Shown piece by piece: positions 34,252 through 42,291 of a stretch of DNA of 64,000 bases. The stretch is from NCBI RefSeq assembly GCF_013367775.1, contig NZ_CP055157.1:1777001-1841000 (forward strand). The letters are read 5' to 3'. Source of the stretch: Microbulbifer sp. YPW1 (lineage in GTDB: Bacteria; Pseudomonadota; Gammaproteobacteria; Pseudomonadales; Cellvibrionaceae). The notes under the pieces are model-generated. The model was not told the DNA's origin and searched no databases. It was given only the letters and a program-made list of their open reading frames with translations. Position 1 is the stretch's first letter; each line of letters begins with the position of its first letter. A program made the position numbers and the translations under genes.

Positions 34252-37032
34252 ATGTCCAAGGCCTGCCTCAGGTCACTACCCGCCCTTTTGCTGGCGGCAC
34301 ACGTAAGTGCCGTACCGGCGGCATTTGCCGTGGATGCCGCTCAGAGGCCGGAGGGTAATATTGGACCGGGAAATTCCGCACAGGCCGCCACCTACCAATT
34401 CCAGATTCCCCCACAGCCGCTCGACCAGTCACTACTGGCATTCTCACGTCAGACCGGGCTGGCGGTGATGGTTGCCACCGCCCAGGATCGCGCTGTCAGC
34501 ACTCCGGGCGGCGAGGCGCCGGCGGTCGCTGGCGAATACACCGCCGAAGCCGCGCTGGAGCAGCTGCTGGCGCAGTCGGATTTCCGCTACCGGCGGGTGG
34601 ATGGCCAGGGAGTAGTGATTCTGCCCCCGAAATCGACAGCAGCAGAGGCGGAGACAGAGGCGCAGCTTATCGCCGAGGCGCGCCCACTGCTGGAGGAGAT
34701 TGAGGTGGTGGCGAGCAAGCGCCGCACCAGTCTCCAGCAGACGCCCATGACCGTCACCGCGATCAGTGGCGGCACCCTGGAAGAGCGCAATATCGATAGC
34801 CTGGAGAAACTCGCGGCAGAAGTGCCCAGCCTGCAGGTGGCGCGCAATGGAGACCACACCGCATCCATGCTCTACCTGCGCGGGGTCGGGTCTGATAACC
34901 ACACCGAGGCGGGGGATTCCGGGGTCGCCACCCATGTGGATGGGATATTCAGCAGCCGGGTACAGGGTTCGGCGGTCCTGCTTTATGACCTGGATCGGGT
35001 TGAAGTGCTGCGCGGTCCCCAGGGCACCCTGTTCGGGCGCAACTCCACTGGCGGGGTGATCAACTACCACACGGCGCGACCGCAGGACGAATGGTCGTCG
35101 GAAATGTCAGTCACTCTGGGCAACTACCGGCAGCACAAGATCAGTGCCGTTGCCAATGCACCGATCAGCGACAACTGGGCACTGCGCTGGGCGGGGGTAT
35201 CCGAACAGGTCGACAGCTATACCGACTACACCGAAGATTCGGTTCACGCGGATCGCGACAGCCGCTATAACAACACCCACCTGTTCAGTCACCGCCTCAG
35301 CTCGAGCTGGCAGATCACGGATAGTCTCGACTGGTGGCTCAGCTACGAGCGCTTTGAGGATCGCGGCGCCGGCAGTCTGCCGGTGGTGGATTATGCCACC
35401 CCGGTCACCATCGATACCCCCGGGCGCACCCGGTTGGACCAGGACGCGTTGCGCAGCCGCATAGCGCTCAGTTTGCCCGGCGGTGCGTCACTATCCTATA
35501 TCTCCGGTTATGGCTTTACCCGTCGCGCCCAGGACTGGGATGCGGATCGCAGCGGCGCGGTGGGCAGCGAGACAGACCCGGCCATCTATCACCAGAGCAA
35601 TCGCACCATCTGGTCGAAATACCGCGCGCGTCAGCACGAACTGCAGCTGAAAAGCCGCGACGACCAGCGGTTGCGCTGGCTGCTGGCGTATTTCAACTTT
35701 GCGGAAAAGAATGCGATCCGCTTCGACCTGGAGCATCAGGAGCCTGACGGCAGCGGTTGGGGCGGTGCGCCGGCACACAGCTTCCTGCAACCGGACCGGG
35801 GTTCCCGGTTGGATGCGGCATACGGCCAACTGGATTACGACCTGAGCGCGCAATGGCGGGTCAGCGTCGGCGCCAGAAGCGGTCGCGACCAGCGCTATGA
35901 TCGCGTCGGGCGCAACATCGCCTGCCCGGACCTGATCCGCAGCGATCGCGGTGGCGAGCTGGGTTCCGTCGCGGTCAATCGCGAATCCGCTGATCCGGAT
36001 CAGTGTTATGTAGCAAACTACAATGACGTCGACCGCACCTGGCGCAGCACCACCGCCATGGCGCGCCTTACCTATCACCCTTCCGACCAGACCCTGCTCT
36101 ATCTGCACTATGCCGAGGGATTCAAACCGGGCATCGTGCAGGACGGCGCCAAGCTCAGTGGCACATACCTTGGTGTCGATGACCCGAATTACCGGCAGGC
36201 GCTGGAAACATTGCTCGAGCGCAATAACCGCGGCGCCGCCTTTGTCGGCCCGGAAACCAGTGCCAACCTGGAGCTGGGCTTCAAGCTGGGCCTGCTGGAT
36301 GGCGCCATGACCCTGAACGGGGCGCTGTTTGATACCCGCTACCGCGACCTGCAGGTCTCTGGCATCGCCGTGGAGGAAGATGGCACCGAGTTGATTCGCA
36401 GCTCTAATGCCCCATCCGCCACCATTCGCGGCATGGAGCTGGAGCTGAACTGGGCCAGTAGTCTCAACGGGCGGGTTGCGGGCTTCATATCCCTGCTTGA
36501 TGCGCACTACGATCACTTCCTCGCGGTGGATAGCGAGTTTCCCGATCACGGCCAGACCTGGAACCCGGGCGCCGGTGACCCGCAATTCCCCAACCTGGTG
36601 GATTTCAGCGGCAACCGCCTGAAGCAGGTACCAGAGATCAGTCTCGGCCTGAACTACCGCCATAGCCTCTCACTGGGTAACTGGGCGCGCGCTACCGCAC
36701 GGCTGGGGGTGCAGTTCGCCTCGGATATGTACTTCGATGAGGCCAATCGAGGCAGTCGCAGCGGCATGTTGCTGGATAACCGCAGCGGTGAGTGGCAGCA
36801 GGATCCCGCCGGTCCCGCGGACAACATCGACCGTCAGCCCGCCTGGAGCCGCTGGAATACCGGTATCAAGCTTGAGCCCTACCGAGGCAACTGGTGGCTT
36901 GATCTCTACGGAGAAAACCTCACCAATACCGCCGTCGCCAACGATGTGCAGGAGGCGGATATTGCGGTACCTGAGTACTACTACGGCGCGCCGCGTACCT
37001 TCGGCCTGCGGCTTGGCGTTCAGATCGACTGA
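34252..37032 (+). CDS. TonB-dependent receptor with N-terminal STN signalling domain
   Basis: 926 residues from the ATG at 34252, which gives a proper signal peptide; a GTG at 34216 is possible. Residues about 50-120 form a secretin/TonB N-terminal domain (YQFQIPPQPLDQSLLAFSRQ), used to signal to a FecR partner. The plug domain follows (EEIEVVASKRRTSLQQTPMT, VLRGPQGTLFGRNSTGGVIN), then the barrel ending YYYGAPRTFGLRLGVQID. The ECF sigma factor and FecR genes lie directly downstream, so this is a cell-surface signalling receptor. The substrate is unknown; a siderophore or plant or algal compound is plausible. Confidence 0.92.
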   Translation: MSKACLRSLPALLLAAHVSAVPAAFAVDAAQRPEGNIGPGNSAQAATYQFQIPPQPLDQSLLAFSRQTGLAVMVATAQDRAVSTPGGEAPAVAGEYTAEAALEQLLAQSDFRYRRVDGQGVVILPPKSTAAEAETEAQLIAEARPLLEEIEVVASKRRTSLQQTPMTVTAISGGTLEERNIDSLEKLAAEVPSLQVARNGDHTASMLYLRGVGSDNHTEAGDSGVATHVDGIFSSRVQGSAVLLYDLDRVEVLRGPQGTLFGRNSTGGVINYHTARPQDEWSSEMSVTLGNYRQHKISAVANAPISDNWALRWAGVSEQVDSYTDYTEDSVHADRDSRYNNTHLFSHRLSSSWQITDSLDWWLSYERFEDRGAGSLPVVDYATPVTIDTPGRTRLDQDALRSRIALSLPGGASLSYISGYGFTRRAQDWDADRSGAVGSETDPAIYHQSNRTIWSKYRARQHELQLKSRDDQRLRWLLAYFNFAEKNAIRFDLEHQEPDGSGWGGAPAHSFLQPDRGSRLDAAYGQLDYDLSAQWRVSVGARSGRDQRYDRVGRNIACPDLIRSDRGGELGSVAVNRESADPDQCYVANYNDVDRTWRSTTAMARLTYHPSDQTLLYLHYAEGFKPGIVQDGAKLSGTYLGVDDPNYRQALETLLERNNRGAAFVGPETSANLELGFKLGLLDGAMTLNGALFDTRYRDLQVSGIAVEEDGTELIRSSNAPSATIRGMELELNWASSLNGRVAGFISLLDAHYDHFLAVDSEFPDHGQTWNPGAGDPQFPNLVDFSGNRLKQVPEISLGLNYRHSLSLGNWARATARLGVQFASDMYFDEANRGSRSGMLLDNRSGEWQQDPAGPADNIDRQPAWSRWNTGIKLEPYRGNWWLDLYGENLTNTAVANDVQEADIAVPEYYYGAPRTFGLRLGVQID

Positions 37033-37078
37033 ATAGCGTCGCGTGTTCATTATTTTTTTATCGTGGGGGGACGATCCG

Positions 37079-37109
37079 TTTCTCTTGACCGTTCTATCGA
37101 CAAGAGAAA
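37079..37109 (+). promoter_or_regulatory. perfect hairpin between receptor and sigma-factor genes
   Basis: TTTCTCTTG at 37079-37087 pairs with CAAGAGAAA at 37101-37109 across 13 bases. No T-tract follows, so it is more likely an mRNA-processing or attenuation element, or an operator, than a terminator. Confidence 0.35.
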
Positions 37110-37180
37110 TAGATTTCAGCGCCCGCCAGAGGCGTCTTCCATACAGACAAATACAACAAAAATGATGGTGAAGAGAATCC

Positions 37181-37729
37181 ATGGCAACAGCGTGGGCTAG
37201 CCAATTGGCGACCGATAACGACAAGGACCTGGATTACTACTACCGCGAATATCACCAGGAACTCTGTCGGTATGCGGTGAGTAAGTTCGGACTGTCGCAC
37301 AGCGAGGCCGAGGACCTGGTGCAGGAAGCATTTGCGCGCATGGCGCCCCAGCTCCGGGTTGGCGATATCGAACATGTGCGGGCCTTCCTGTATCGCTCTG
37401 TGCACAACGCCACGATTGACGCGTTGCGCAAGGGGCAGGTGCGGGAGAGTTATGCACAGTCGGTGCAGGACGACCCAGACCGGGAGCAGGACAGCCTGAG
37501 CCCGGAGCGCGTTGCCACCAGCCGGCAGTTCCTGGGCCTGATCAATCGCGCCCTGTGGAGCATGCCCCACAAGCGCCGCCGGCTGTTGTTGATGAATCGT
37601 GTCGATGGTCTCTCCTACGCGGAAATAGCGCGGAGGGAAGGACTCTCGGCAACCGTAGTTAAAAAGCATGTAGCGAAAGCCCTGGCTGGGTGTCAGGAAG
37701 CGCTGCGTGCACATGGTGGAGAATTGTGA
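37181..37729 (+). CDS. FecI-type ECF sigma factor
   Basis: 182 residues. Region 2 is recognisable (LCRYAVSKFGLSHSEAEDLV, QEAFARMAPQLRV), and region 4 carries the helix-turn-helix (LLLMNRVDGLSYAEIARREG, LSATVVKKHVAKAL). It is a FecI-like factor controlled by the adjacent FecR-like anti-sigma/activator. Its TGA stop overlaps the ATG of fecR, so the two are coupled. It probably drives the upstream TonB-receptor gene, although no matched promoter was identified. Confidence 0.93.
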   Translation: MATAWASQLATDNDKDLDYYYREYHQELCRYAVSKFGLSHSEAEDLVQEAFARMAPQLRVGDIEHVRAFLYRSVHNATIDALRKGQVRESYAQSVQDDPDREQDSLSPERVATSRQFLGLINRALWSMPHKRRRLLLMNRVDGLSYAEIARREGLSATVVKKHVAKALAGCQEALRAHGGEL

Positions 37730-38772
37730 TGACGACTGGCAACAGTCACCTGCAGACAGATATCCGGCGCGTGGAAGCCGAAGCCCGTGAGTGGTTTATG
37801 CTTCGCGGCGAGCGCAGCCTCTCGGGTGACGAGCAGTCCGCGTTTGACGAGTGGATGCAGCAGGTACACAACCGCGGCGCTTACCAGCGCCTGGAACAGA
37901 TCGATCGCAGCCTGGCAGCCCTCGCCGCCGGCGCGGAGGGCGCACGCCTGCGCCAGCCTGGGGGGCTCTCAGGCTGGCTCGACAAGCTGAATAACTACTT
38001 CGGTATTGCGCCGGTCGCCGGTCTCGCGTTTGCCTGCACATTGATGCTCGCCGTGGGGGTGGTTTACCTGGCCCCATGGCAGGCTGAGCCGGGGCCCCAG
38101 GCCTACGCCGCGGAACTGGCACAGCAACGCACCGTAACCCTCGACGACGGTAGTCGGGTAACTCTCGGCGGCGACTCCGCCATTGAGGTCGCGTTCAGCG
38201 ATGACCGCCGCAGCGTGAAACTCCTGCGCGGACAGGCGTTCTTCGAGGTCTCCAGGGATCCTGCGCGCCCGTTCTATGTGGGCGCCCGCGACGCGGAGAT
38301 CCGCGTGGTAGGCACCCGCTTTGATGTGCATGCCGGCAGTACCCTGCACCCCGCGACAAAAGTCACTGTCGAGGAGGGTATCGTCGATGTCGCCAGTCGT
38401 CCGGCAGGCGAGGCTGCTGTTAGCCAAAGCGGCCCGAAGGTGCGCTTGGTTGCCGGTCAGCAGGTCAGGGTTGAGCAGTCCCGGCTGAGCCATGTCACCA
38501 CCGTGGATAGCACCCAGGTTGCCAGCTGGCGTCAGGGAAAATTCAGCTATCGCGACGCACCGCTGTCCGAGGTAGTTGCCGATGCCAATCGCTATCGCCA
38601 AAAGCGTATTGTGATTGGCACTCGCGAACTGGAAAACCTGCGCGTGACTACGGCGTTCACCGCTGATCAGGCCGATACCCTGGTGGCAATGCTTGAACAG
38701 TCATTACCGGTGCGGGTGTTCAAGGAGCCCGATGGCCGTGTGGTGATCTGGCCGGGTACCGTGGAAGATTAA
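37729..38772 (+). CDS. FecR-family anti-sigma factor / signal transducer
   Basis: 347 residues from the ATG at 37729 that overlaps the sigma-factor stop. The N-terminal DUF4880 part is cytoplasmic (AEAREWFMLRGERSLSGDEQ), followed by one membrane helix near 94-115. The periplasmic FecR domain (TVTLDDGSRVTLGGDSAIEV, RRSVKLLRGQAFFEVSRDP) and a C-terminal STN-like/DUF4974 region follow (YRQKRIVIGTRELENLRVTT). It relays the substrate-bound state of the TonB receptor to the sigma factor. The operon ends at a bidirectional terminator 15 bases later. Confidence 0.92.
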   Translation: MTTGNSHLQTDIRRVEAEAREWFMLRGERSLSGDEQSAFDEWMQQVHNRGAYQRLEQIDRSLAALAAGAEGARLRQPGGLSGWLDKLNNYFGIAPVAGLAFACTLMLAVGVVYLAPWQAEPGPQAYAAELAQQRTVTLDDGSRVTLGGDSAIEVAFSDDRRSVKLLRGQAFFEVSRDPARPFYVGARDAEIRVVGTRFDVHAGSTLHPATKVTVEEGIVDVASRPAGEAAVSQSGPKVRLVAGQQVRVEQSRLSHVTTVDSTQVASWRQGKFSYRDAPLSEVVADANRYRQKRIVIGTRELENLRVTTAFTADQADTLVAMLEQSLPVRVFKEPDGRVVIWPGTVED

Positions 38773-38786
38773 ACGACTGATTAAGT

Positions 38787-38816
38787 AAAAAAGCCCGGAG
38801 ATTTCCGGGCTTTTTT
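38787..38816. terminator. bidirectional intrinsic terminator
   Basis: AGCCCGGA and TCCGGGCT form the stem around ATT, flanked by an A-run on the left and a T-run on the right, so it terminates both the fecR operon and the convergent cation-transporter gene. Confidence 0.92.
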
Positions 38817-38886
38817 ATGTGTGCTTGTTACGAATGTTTGGTATTTCGCTGTTATTCAGTAAGGCGCACCGTAGTTTTAGGGGGCA

Positions 38887-39492
38887 TCATTGCGCCTGGT
38901 CATGCGCGTCTCTGGCTTCGCGAAGTATTTTCCAGCCACCGCGGATAACCACGAGCGAAATAATACTTCCGATAATCAAGTCGGGCAGCCGGCTACCGAG
39001 AAGTGCAACAAGTACGCCGGCGACTATCACCCCGAGATTAGCGATCACATCGTTTGCGGAAAATATCCACGAGGCTCGCATATGCATGCCCCCTTCGCGG
39101 TGTTTTGAAATCAGGGCGAGACAGATGATATTGGCGATCAGTGCCACAGCACCGACGCTCATGATCAGCAGGCTATGTGGCTCGCTACCAAAAAGCAGCC
39201 TCCTGAGCACTTCGAGCAGAACTCCCGCGCCTAATAGTATCTGCAGGATACCGCTGATTCTGGCTGCGCGAACTTGCAGCATAACGCCCCGGCCTACCGC
39301 GTAGAGAGAAATTCCATATACCAGTGCATCGGCCAGCATATCGAGTGAATCGGCTATCAGCCCGGTGGACTGTGCCAGCCAGCCCAGAATCAGTTCGACA
39401 GCGAACATCAAACCGTTGATGGATAGCAGCGCGATTAAGGTTTTTCTCTCGAGCTTCTCTGCTTGTGCAGGATTGCAGCCACAATCGGACAT
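38887..39492 (-). CDS. cation diffusion facilitator, membrane part only
   Basis: 201 residues with five or six membrane helices. The CDF signature is present: NGLMFAVELILGWLAQSTGLIADSLDMLADA, with the metal-site Asp residues in DSLDMLADAL, and SWIFSANDVIANLGVI in helix 5. The N-terminus MSDCGCNP carries two Cys that may bind metal. Typical CDF proteins have about 300 residues with a C-terminal cytoplasmic domain; that domain is missing here. It probably exports a divalent cation such as Zn2+, Co2+ or Cd2+. No metal regulator is adjacent. Confidence 0.82.
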   Translation of the reverse strand: MSDCGCNPAQAEKLERKTLIALLSINGLMFAVELILGWLAQSTGLIADSLDMLADALVYGISLYAVGRGVMLQVRAARISGILQILLGAGVLLEVLRRLLFGSEPHSLLIMSVGAVALIANIICLALISKHREGGMHMRASWIFSANDVIANLGVIVAGVLVALLGSRLPDLIIGSIISLVVIRGGWKILREARDAHDQAQ

Positions 39493-39525
39493 TTTTAAGT
39501 TTTCACCCTGGGCTCTATTAATGAA

Positions 39526-39906
39526 CTATTCGCTGCGTTCTACCCTCCACGGAGGGTTCAGGCGATTATTTCCCGCCCAGTAGAGCTTGATCTTGTTGCC
39601 CGACGGATCATGCAGTACTGCCTCCCGCCAAAGATATGGCATATCTGTAGGCTCCTGGTCGAAGGCAAATCCTTTTTCCTTGAGATTCGCTACCAGCGTA
39701 TCCAGCGTGCTATTTTCAAAGTAGATGACGGTGCGGCTTGTAAAATCTTCAGATTCCAGTGAGAGGGAAAATGTGGAGTTTCCCTCGGGGCATTCAAAGC
39801 GGGCGTAATGGGGCGTATCCACGATTTGCAGAAAACCCATGCGCCGGTAGAAGTCTGTAGATTCTTCCATGTTTGAAACCGGTAGGGTTACCTGGTTCAA
39901 ATCCAT
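39526..39906 (-). CDS. VOC (glyoxalase/bleomycin-resistance) family protein
   Basis: 126 residues forming one vicinal-oxygen-chelate module: LNQVTLPVSNMEESTDFYRR at the start, SFSLSLESEDF in the middle and REAVLHDPSGNKIKLYWAGN at the end with the usual DPxGNxI motif. Substrate unknown. It lies 33 bases upstream of the cation-transporter gene on the same strand and may be co-transcribed. Confidence 0.85.
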   Translation of the reverse strand: MDLNQVTLPVSNMEESTDFYRRMGFLQIVDTPHYARFECPEGNSTFSLSLESEDFTSRTVIYFENSTLDTLVANLKEKGFAFDQEPTDMPYLWREAVLHDPSGNKIKLYWAGNNRLNPPWRVERSE

Positions 39907-39988
39907 TCTTTAATCCTGCAAGTAACGAAATGAATTGGCTGAGAGGTTTTTTCCCGTTAGGGAAAAGCGCAAGCTCTGATTGAATATA

Positions 39989-40264
39989 TTAGTCGGGGCT
40001 GTCTATCGATTTGATGGCAGTATGTACAAGGCCATCTATCAAATTGTCCTTCACCGAACGGTTTTTTCTTTTTTCGTCCTGCCTTCTCTGCTCTAGCATT
40101 TTTTCTCGGGGAGTTTTCCCCAAGTCTCGAATATCCTCGTCACTTTTGGAGGTATATGCATCTGGATCTCCAGACCACAAGTCTGCATGCAACATGTCTT
40201 CCTGGCTTGCGCACCCTGAACCAGCTGCGACAAAAATAGCGATAAGAACAAATTTATTTTTCAT
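39989..40264 (-). CDS. small lipoprotein of unknown function
   Basis: 91 residues. The lipobox AAGSGCAS gives a lipidated Cys at about 19. The rest is charged (EKMLEQRRQDEKRKNRS) with a conserved-looking C-terminus (VKDNLIDGLVHTAIKSIDS). It is the last chromosomal gene before the apparent island boundary. No family recognised. Confidence 0.7.
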   Translation of the reverse strand: MKNKFVLIAIFVAAGSGCASQEDMLHADLWSGDPDAYTSKSDEDIRDLGKTPREKMLEQRRQDEKRKNRSVKDNLIDGLVHTAIKSIDSPD

Positions 40265-40587
40265 TATTCCTTGGGGCTCCGGATGGCCGGTAGATTGCTC
40301 TGAGTATGGCCTGGCAAGAATGCTAGGGACATTAAACCTCTATGTTGATGGCAAATCTATCGTAGCAGTCACTTCAACTTTCCTCGGTATCCGTTATTGC
40401 TTGATGCAGACCTTAGGTTGGTTGAAATTTGGGCAGCTTGTTCGGGTAAGGATTTGCGGCGAATGACGCTCTGGGATGAGAGGGTATTTTTCTGGAGTGG
40501 TTTTTTGGATGGGAGCGAAGTGCTTGCTGCAAATCGCTGGCGCGCCCCGTCGAACAGCGGTTGTTCTCGATTGCCCGGCGCAAGCAT

Positions 40588-40624
40588 AAAAAAAGCCGCA
40601 CCCTTTCGGGAGCGGCTTTTTGTA
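40588..40624. terminator. intrinsic terminator beside the tRNA fragment
   Basis: GCCGC...GCGGC with an inner CCC/GGG, flanked by A-runs and T-runs on both strands. It lies immediately past the tRNA CCA end, as expected for that tRNA gene's own terminator. Confidence 0.85.
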
Positions 40625-40647
40625 TGGTGCCCAGAGGCGGAATCGAA
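40625..40647 (-). other. tRNA 3'-end fragment, probable attachment site
   Basis: Read leftward, the sequence is TTCGATTCCGCC then TCTGGGCACCA: the T-loop and 3' T-stem, acceptor 3' strand, discriminator and CCA of a tRNA. The bases that should precede it as the 5' T-stem (GGCGG) are absent; AGATGC stands there instead. So this is a fragment, not a tRNA gene. A leftward fragment means the intact tRNA gene and the integrase end would lie to the right, making everything from here rightwards the inserted element. The tRNA is probably a Leu or other type with GCCCAGA at its 5' end. Confidence 0.6.
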
Positions 40648-40819
40648 GCATCTTCTAGCGGTCCTATGGTGTCTATAGGTTAAACAGCTGAACTTGTGGA
40701 TAACCACAACTATAACCACAGATTACCAATATCTTATAAGTTACAACTCCCGTTTTCATCATGTGGAGAGCCAAGCCATAGAATTTTAGCAATTCCCACC
40801 ATCGATGCCACGCTGGGCA

Positions 40820-41932
40820 CTAGTGCTCAGGTAAACTGATGCTCTCATACAGGTTTTGGGCTGCAAGCTTGGCCTCGGCGTCTTGCTCGGGGCTAATTGG
40901 ATCAAGTGTGACACCGTCTCTGCCATCGACAAGCATCGGCCCGCCGATGTCATCGTCATAGAGGGAGCCGTCCTCGTGGAAGGCGTAATATTCATCCTTT
41001 GTCAGGTCCGTACCCACCAATCGTGATAGATAGACCCAGGTCCAGCATCTGACTAGATTGTCACTATCATACGCTTCAAGCAGCTTCAGCATTGCATTCG
41101 TGTCACCATTCTCAGCACTAACCGTAAGCCGATATTTCGCTCCCTGGTCATGTCCAATTTGCTCAGCGATTTCCGCGATTTCCGCTGGATCGACGTCAAT
41201 ATCGGGGCATGACTGATCGAAAAAGGTGGTGTCGCCAAAGCTTTCCGCCAAATCGAGCAGCGCCATGGGGTAGTTCTGACGTCCAGCCTCCCGAAGGTGG
41301 TACTCGTATTTCTTAGTTTGGTTGAGGCGTGCCTCATAAGCTTCGGCCCACTCCTTTTCTACCCCAACTAGAATGCGCCCACTTTGGGCTTGCTCAAACC
41401 AGTATGAACTTCCCATTCCAATTTGCCTATGGTCACCGTTGGGGGCATAGATCAATGCAAGTGCATAGTGAGCCTTGGCGTTGCCTTTACTGGCCGCCAT
41501 CTCCAAACTGTCCAGCAGTAATGGCCCGGTCCGGTCTGGATCATCGAAGCCAAATAGCTCTTCTTCGGTGTCCTCAAAGTAGTCATCTAGCATCCGTAAT
41601 TCTCCCCTTAGTGAATTGATAAGGGATGAAATACTCACGACGCCTATTTTGTTTTCCGTTAAGAATGCTATCAGCGTGGCCGCGGCTAGATCAGCCGCGT
41701 CTCGTTGATATCCAAGGTCGATACAGCGCTGGACGACATGCTCGGTTTTCGGTAAAACCGGACTGCCATGCTTCCGAAAGTGGCCAAAAACATGTTCGAC
41801 GTTGAATGCTGCGTAGGACTTGAAGTCGAATGAAGACGCCAATAGTTCGTAAACGTGAGCTCTCTTGATTGAGCAGCCTGTATTGGCATGGAGGGATTTC
41901 TGCGTGGAATACGCAAGTTCTTTGATAGTCAT
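40820..41932 (-). CDS. protein of unknown function with Sel1-like region
   Basis: 370 residues from the ATG at 41932, which has AAGG six bases upstream; an in-frame TTG lies 15 bases earlier. Residues about 1-45 (STQKSLHANTGCSIKRAHVY, ELLASSFDFKSYAAF) resemble the small N-terminal helical region found in some island-encoded glyoxalase-like and Sel1 proteins. The middle (KGNAKAHYALALIYAPNGDH, NYPMALLDLAESFGD) looks like degenerate Sel1/TPR repeats. No catalytic motif. A scaffolding role is inference. Confidence 0.6.
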   Translation of the reverse strand: MTIKELAYSTQKSLHANTGCSIKRAHVYELLASSFDFKSYAAFNVEHVFGHFRKHGSPVLPKTEHVVQRCIDLGYQRDAADLAAATLIAFLTENKIGVVSISSLINSLRGELRMLDDYFEDTEEELFGFDDPDRTGPLLLDSLEMAASKGNAKAHYALALIYAPNGDHRQIGMGSSYWFEQAQSGRILVGVEKEWAEAYEARLNQTKKYEYHLREAGRQNYPMALLDLAESFGDTTFFDQSCPDIDVDPAEIAEIAEQIGHDQGAKYRLTVSAENGDTNAMLKLLEAYDSDNLVRCWTWVYLSRLVGTDLTKDEYYAFHEDGSLYDDDIGGPMLVDGRDGVTLDPISPEQDAEAKLAAQNLYESISLPEH

Positions 41933-42291
41933 TTCAAACCTTTCCAAAGTACGCGTCGATTTCGGGGTAGGCGCACACGTTTAAGTCCCCGACGACGAGG
42001 TCTATAGAGAGGTTTTTTGACGAATATGAAAGGGACGCCTTTTTTTACTCGTGTGCAAGTAGGGTGGGCACCTTAGAAGGAAGTCTATCGAAGTTCCAAA
42101 TATCTGTCTACTGAGCCATTTTTTGATTTGGCAAAGTCTATCGCGAAGCTGGCGTGGAGAGATGAGCCTAAATAAGGGCAACCGACAAATGATGTCTGCC
42201 TCGGCTTTTAAAACGCAATATGTGGCTGCGCCCATTTCTAGCTGATGTTTGTAAGTGGGGCGGAAACAGTTGATCACAACACTAAAGGAGA
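41933..42291. other. intergenic stretch, 359 bases
   Basis: Upstream region of the leftward 370-residue gene. TCGGGG and CCCCGA (near 41968 and 41992) face each other and may be an operator. A 91-codon leftward frame at 42002-42277 has no recognisable features. Confidence 0.45.

Larger units (their letters stand above)
40265..40819. other. intergenic stretch, 555 bases, holding the island boundary
   Basis: It contains the bidirectional terminator at 40588-40624 and the tRNA 3' fragment at 40625-40647. Beyond that the AT content rises and I see no credible gene until the one ending at 40820. Short open frames on both strands show no family, no start signal and no signal peptide. Confidence 0.6.

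Noticed and set aside
37030..37075. Terminator between the TonB-receptor gene and the sigma-factor gene
   Set aside because: The T-run precedes rather than follows the short ATCGT/ACGAT stem, so it does not form a rightward terminator.
40625..40647. A complete tRNA gene at the island boundary
   Set aside because: Only the 3' 23 bases are present; the 5' T-stem and the rest of the cloverleaf are missing, so it is a fragment.
42002..42277. 91-codon leftward frame upstream of the Sel1-like gene
   Set aside because: No recognisable features and a basic, Cys-rich composition typical of chance frames.
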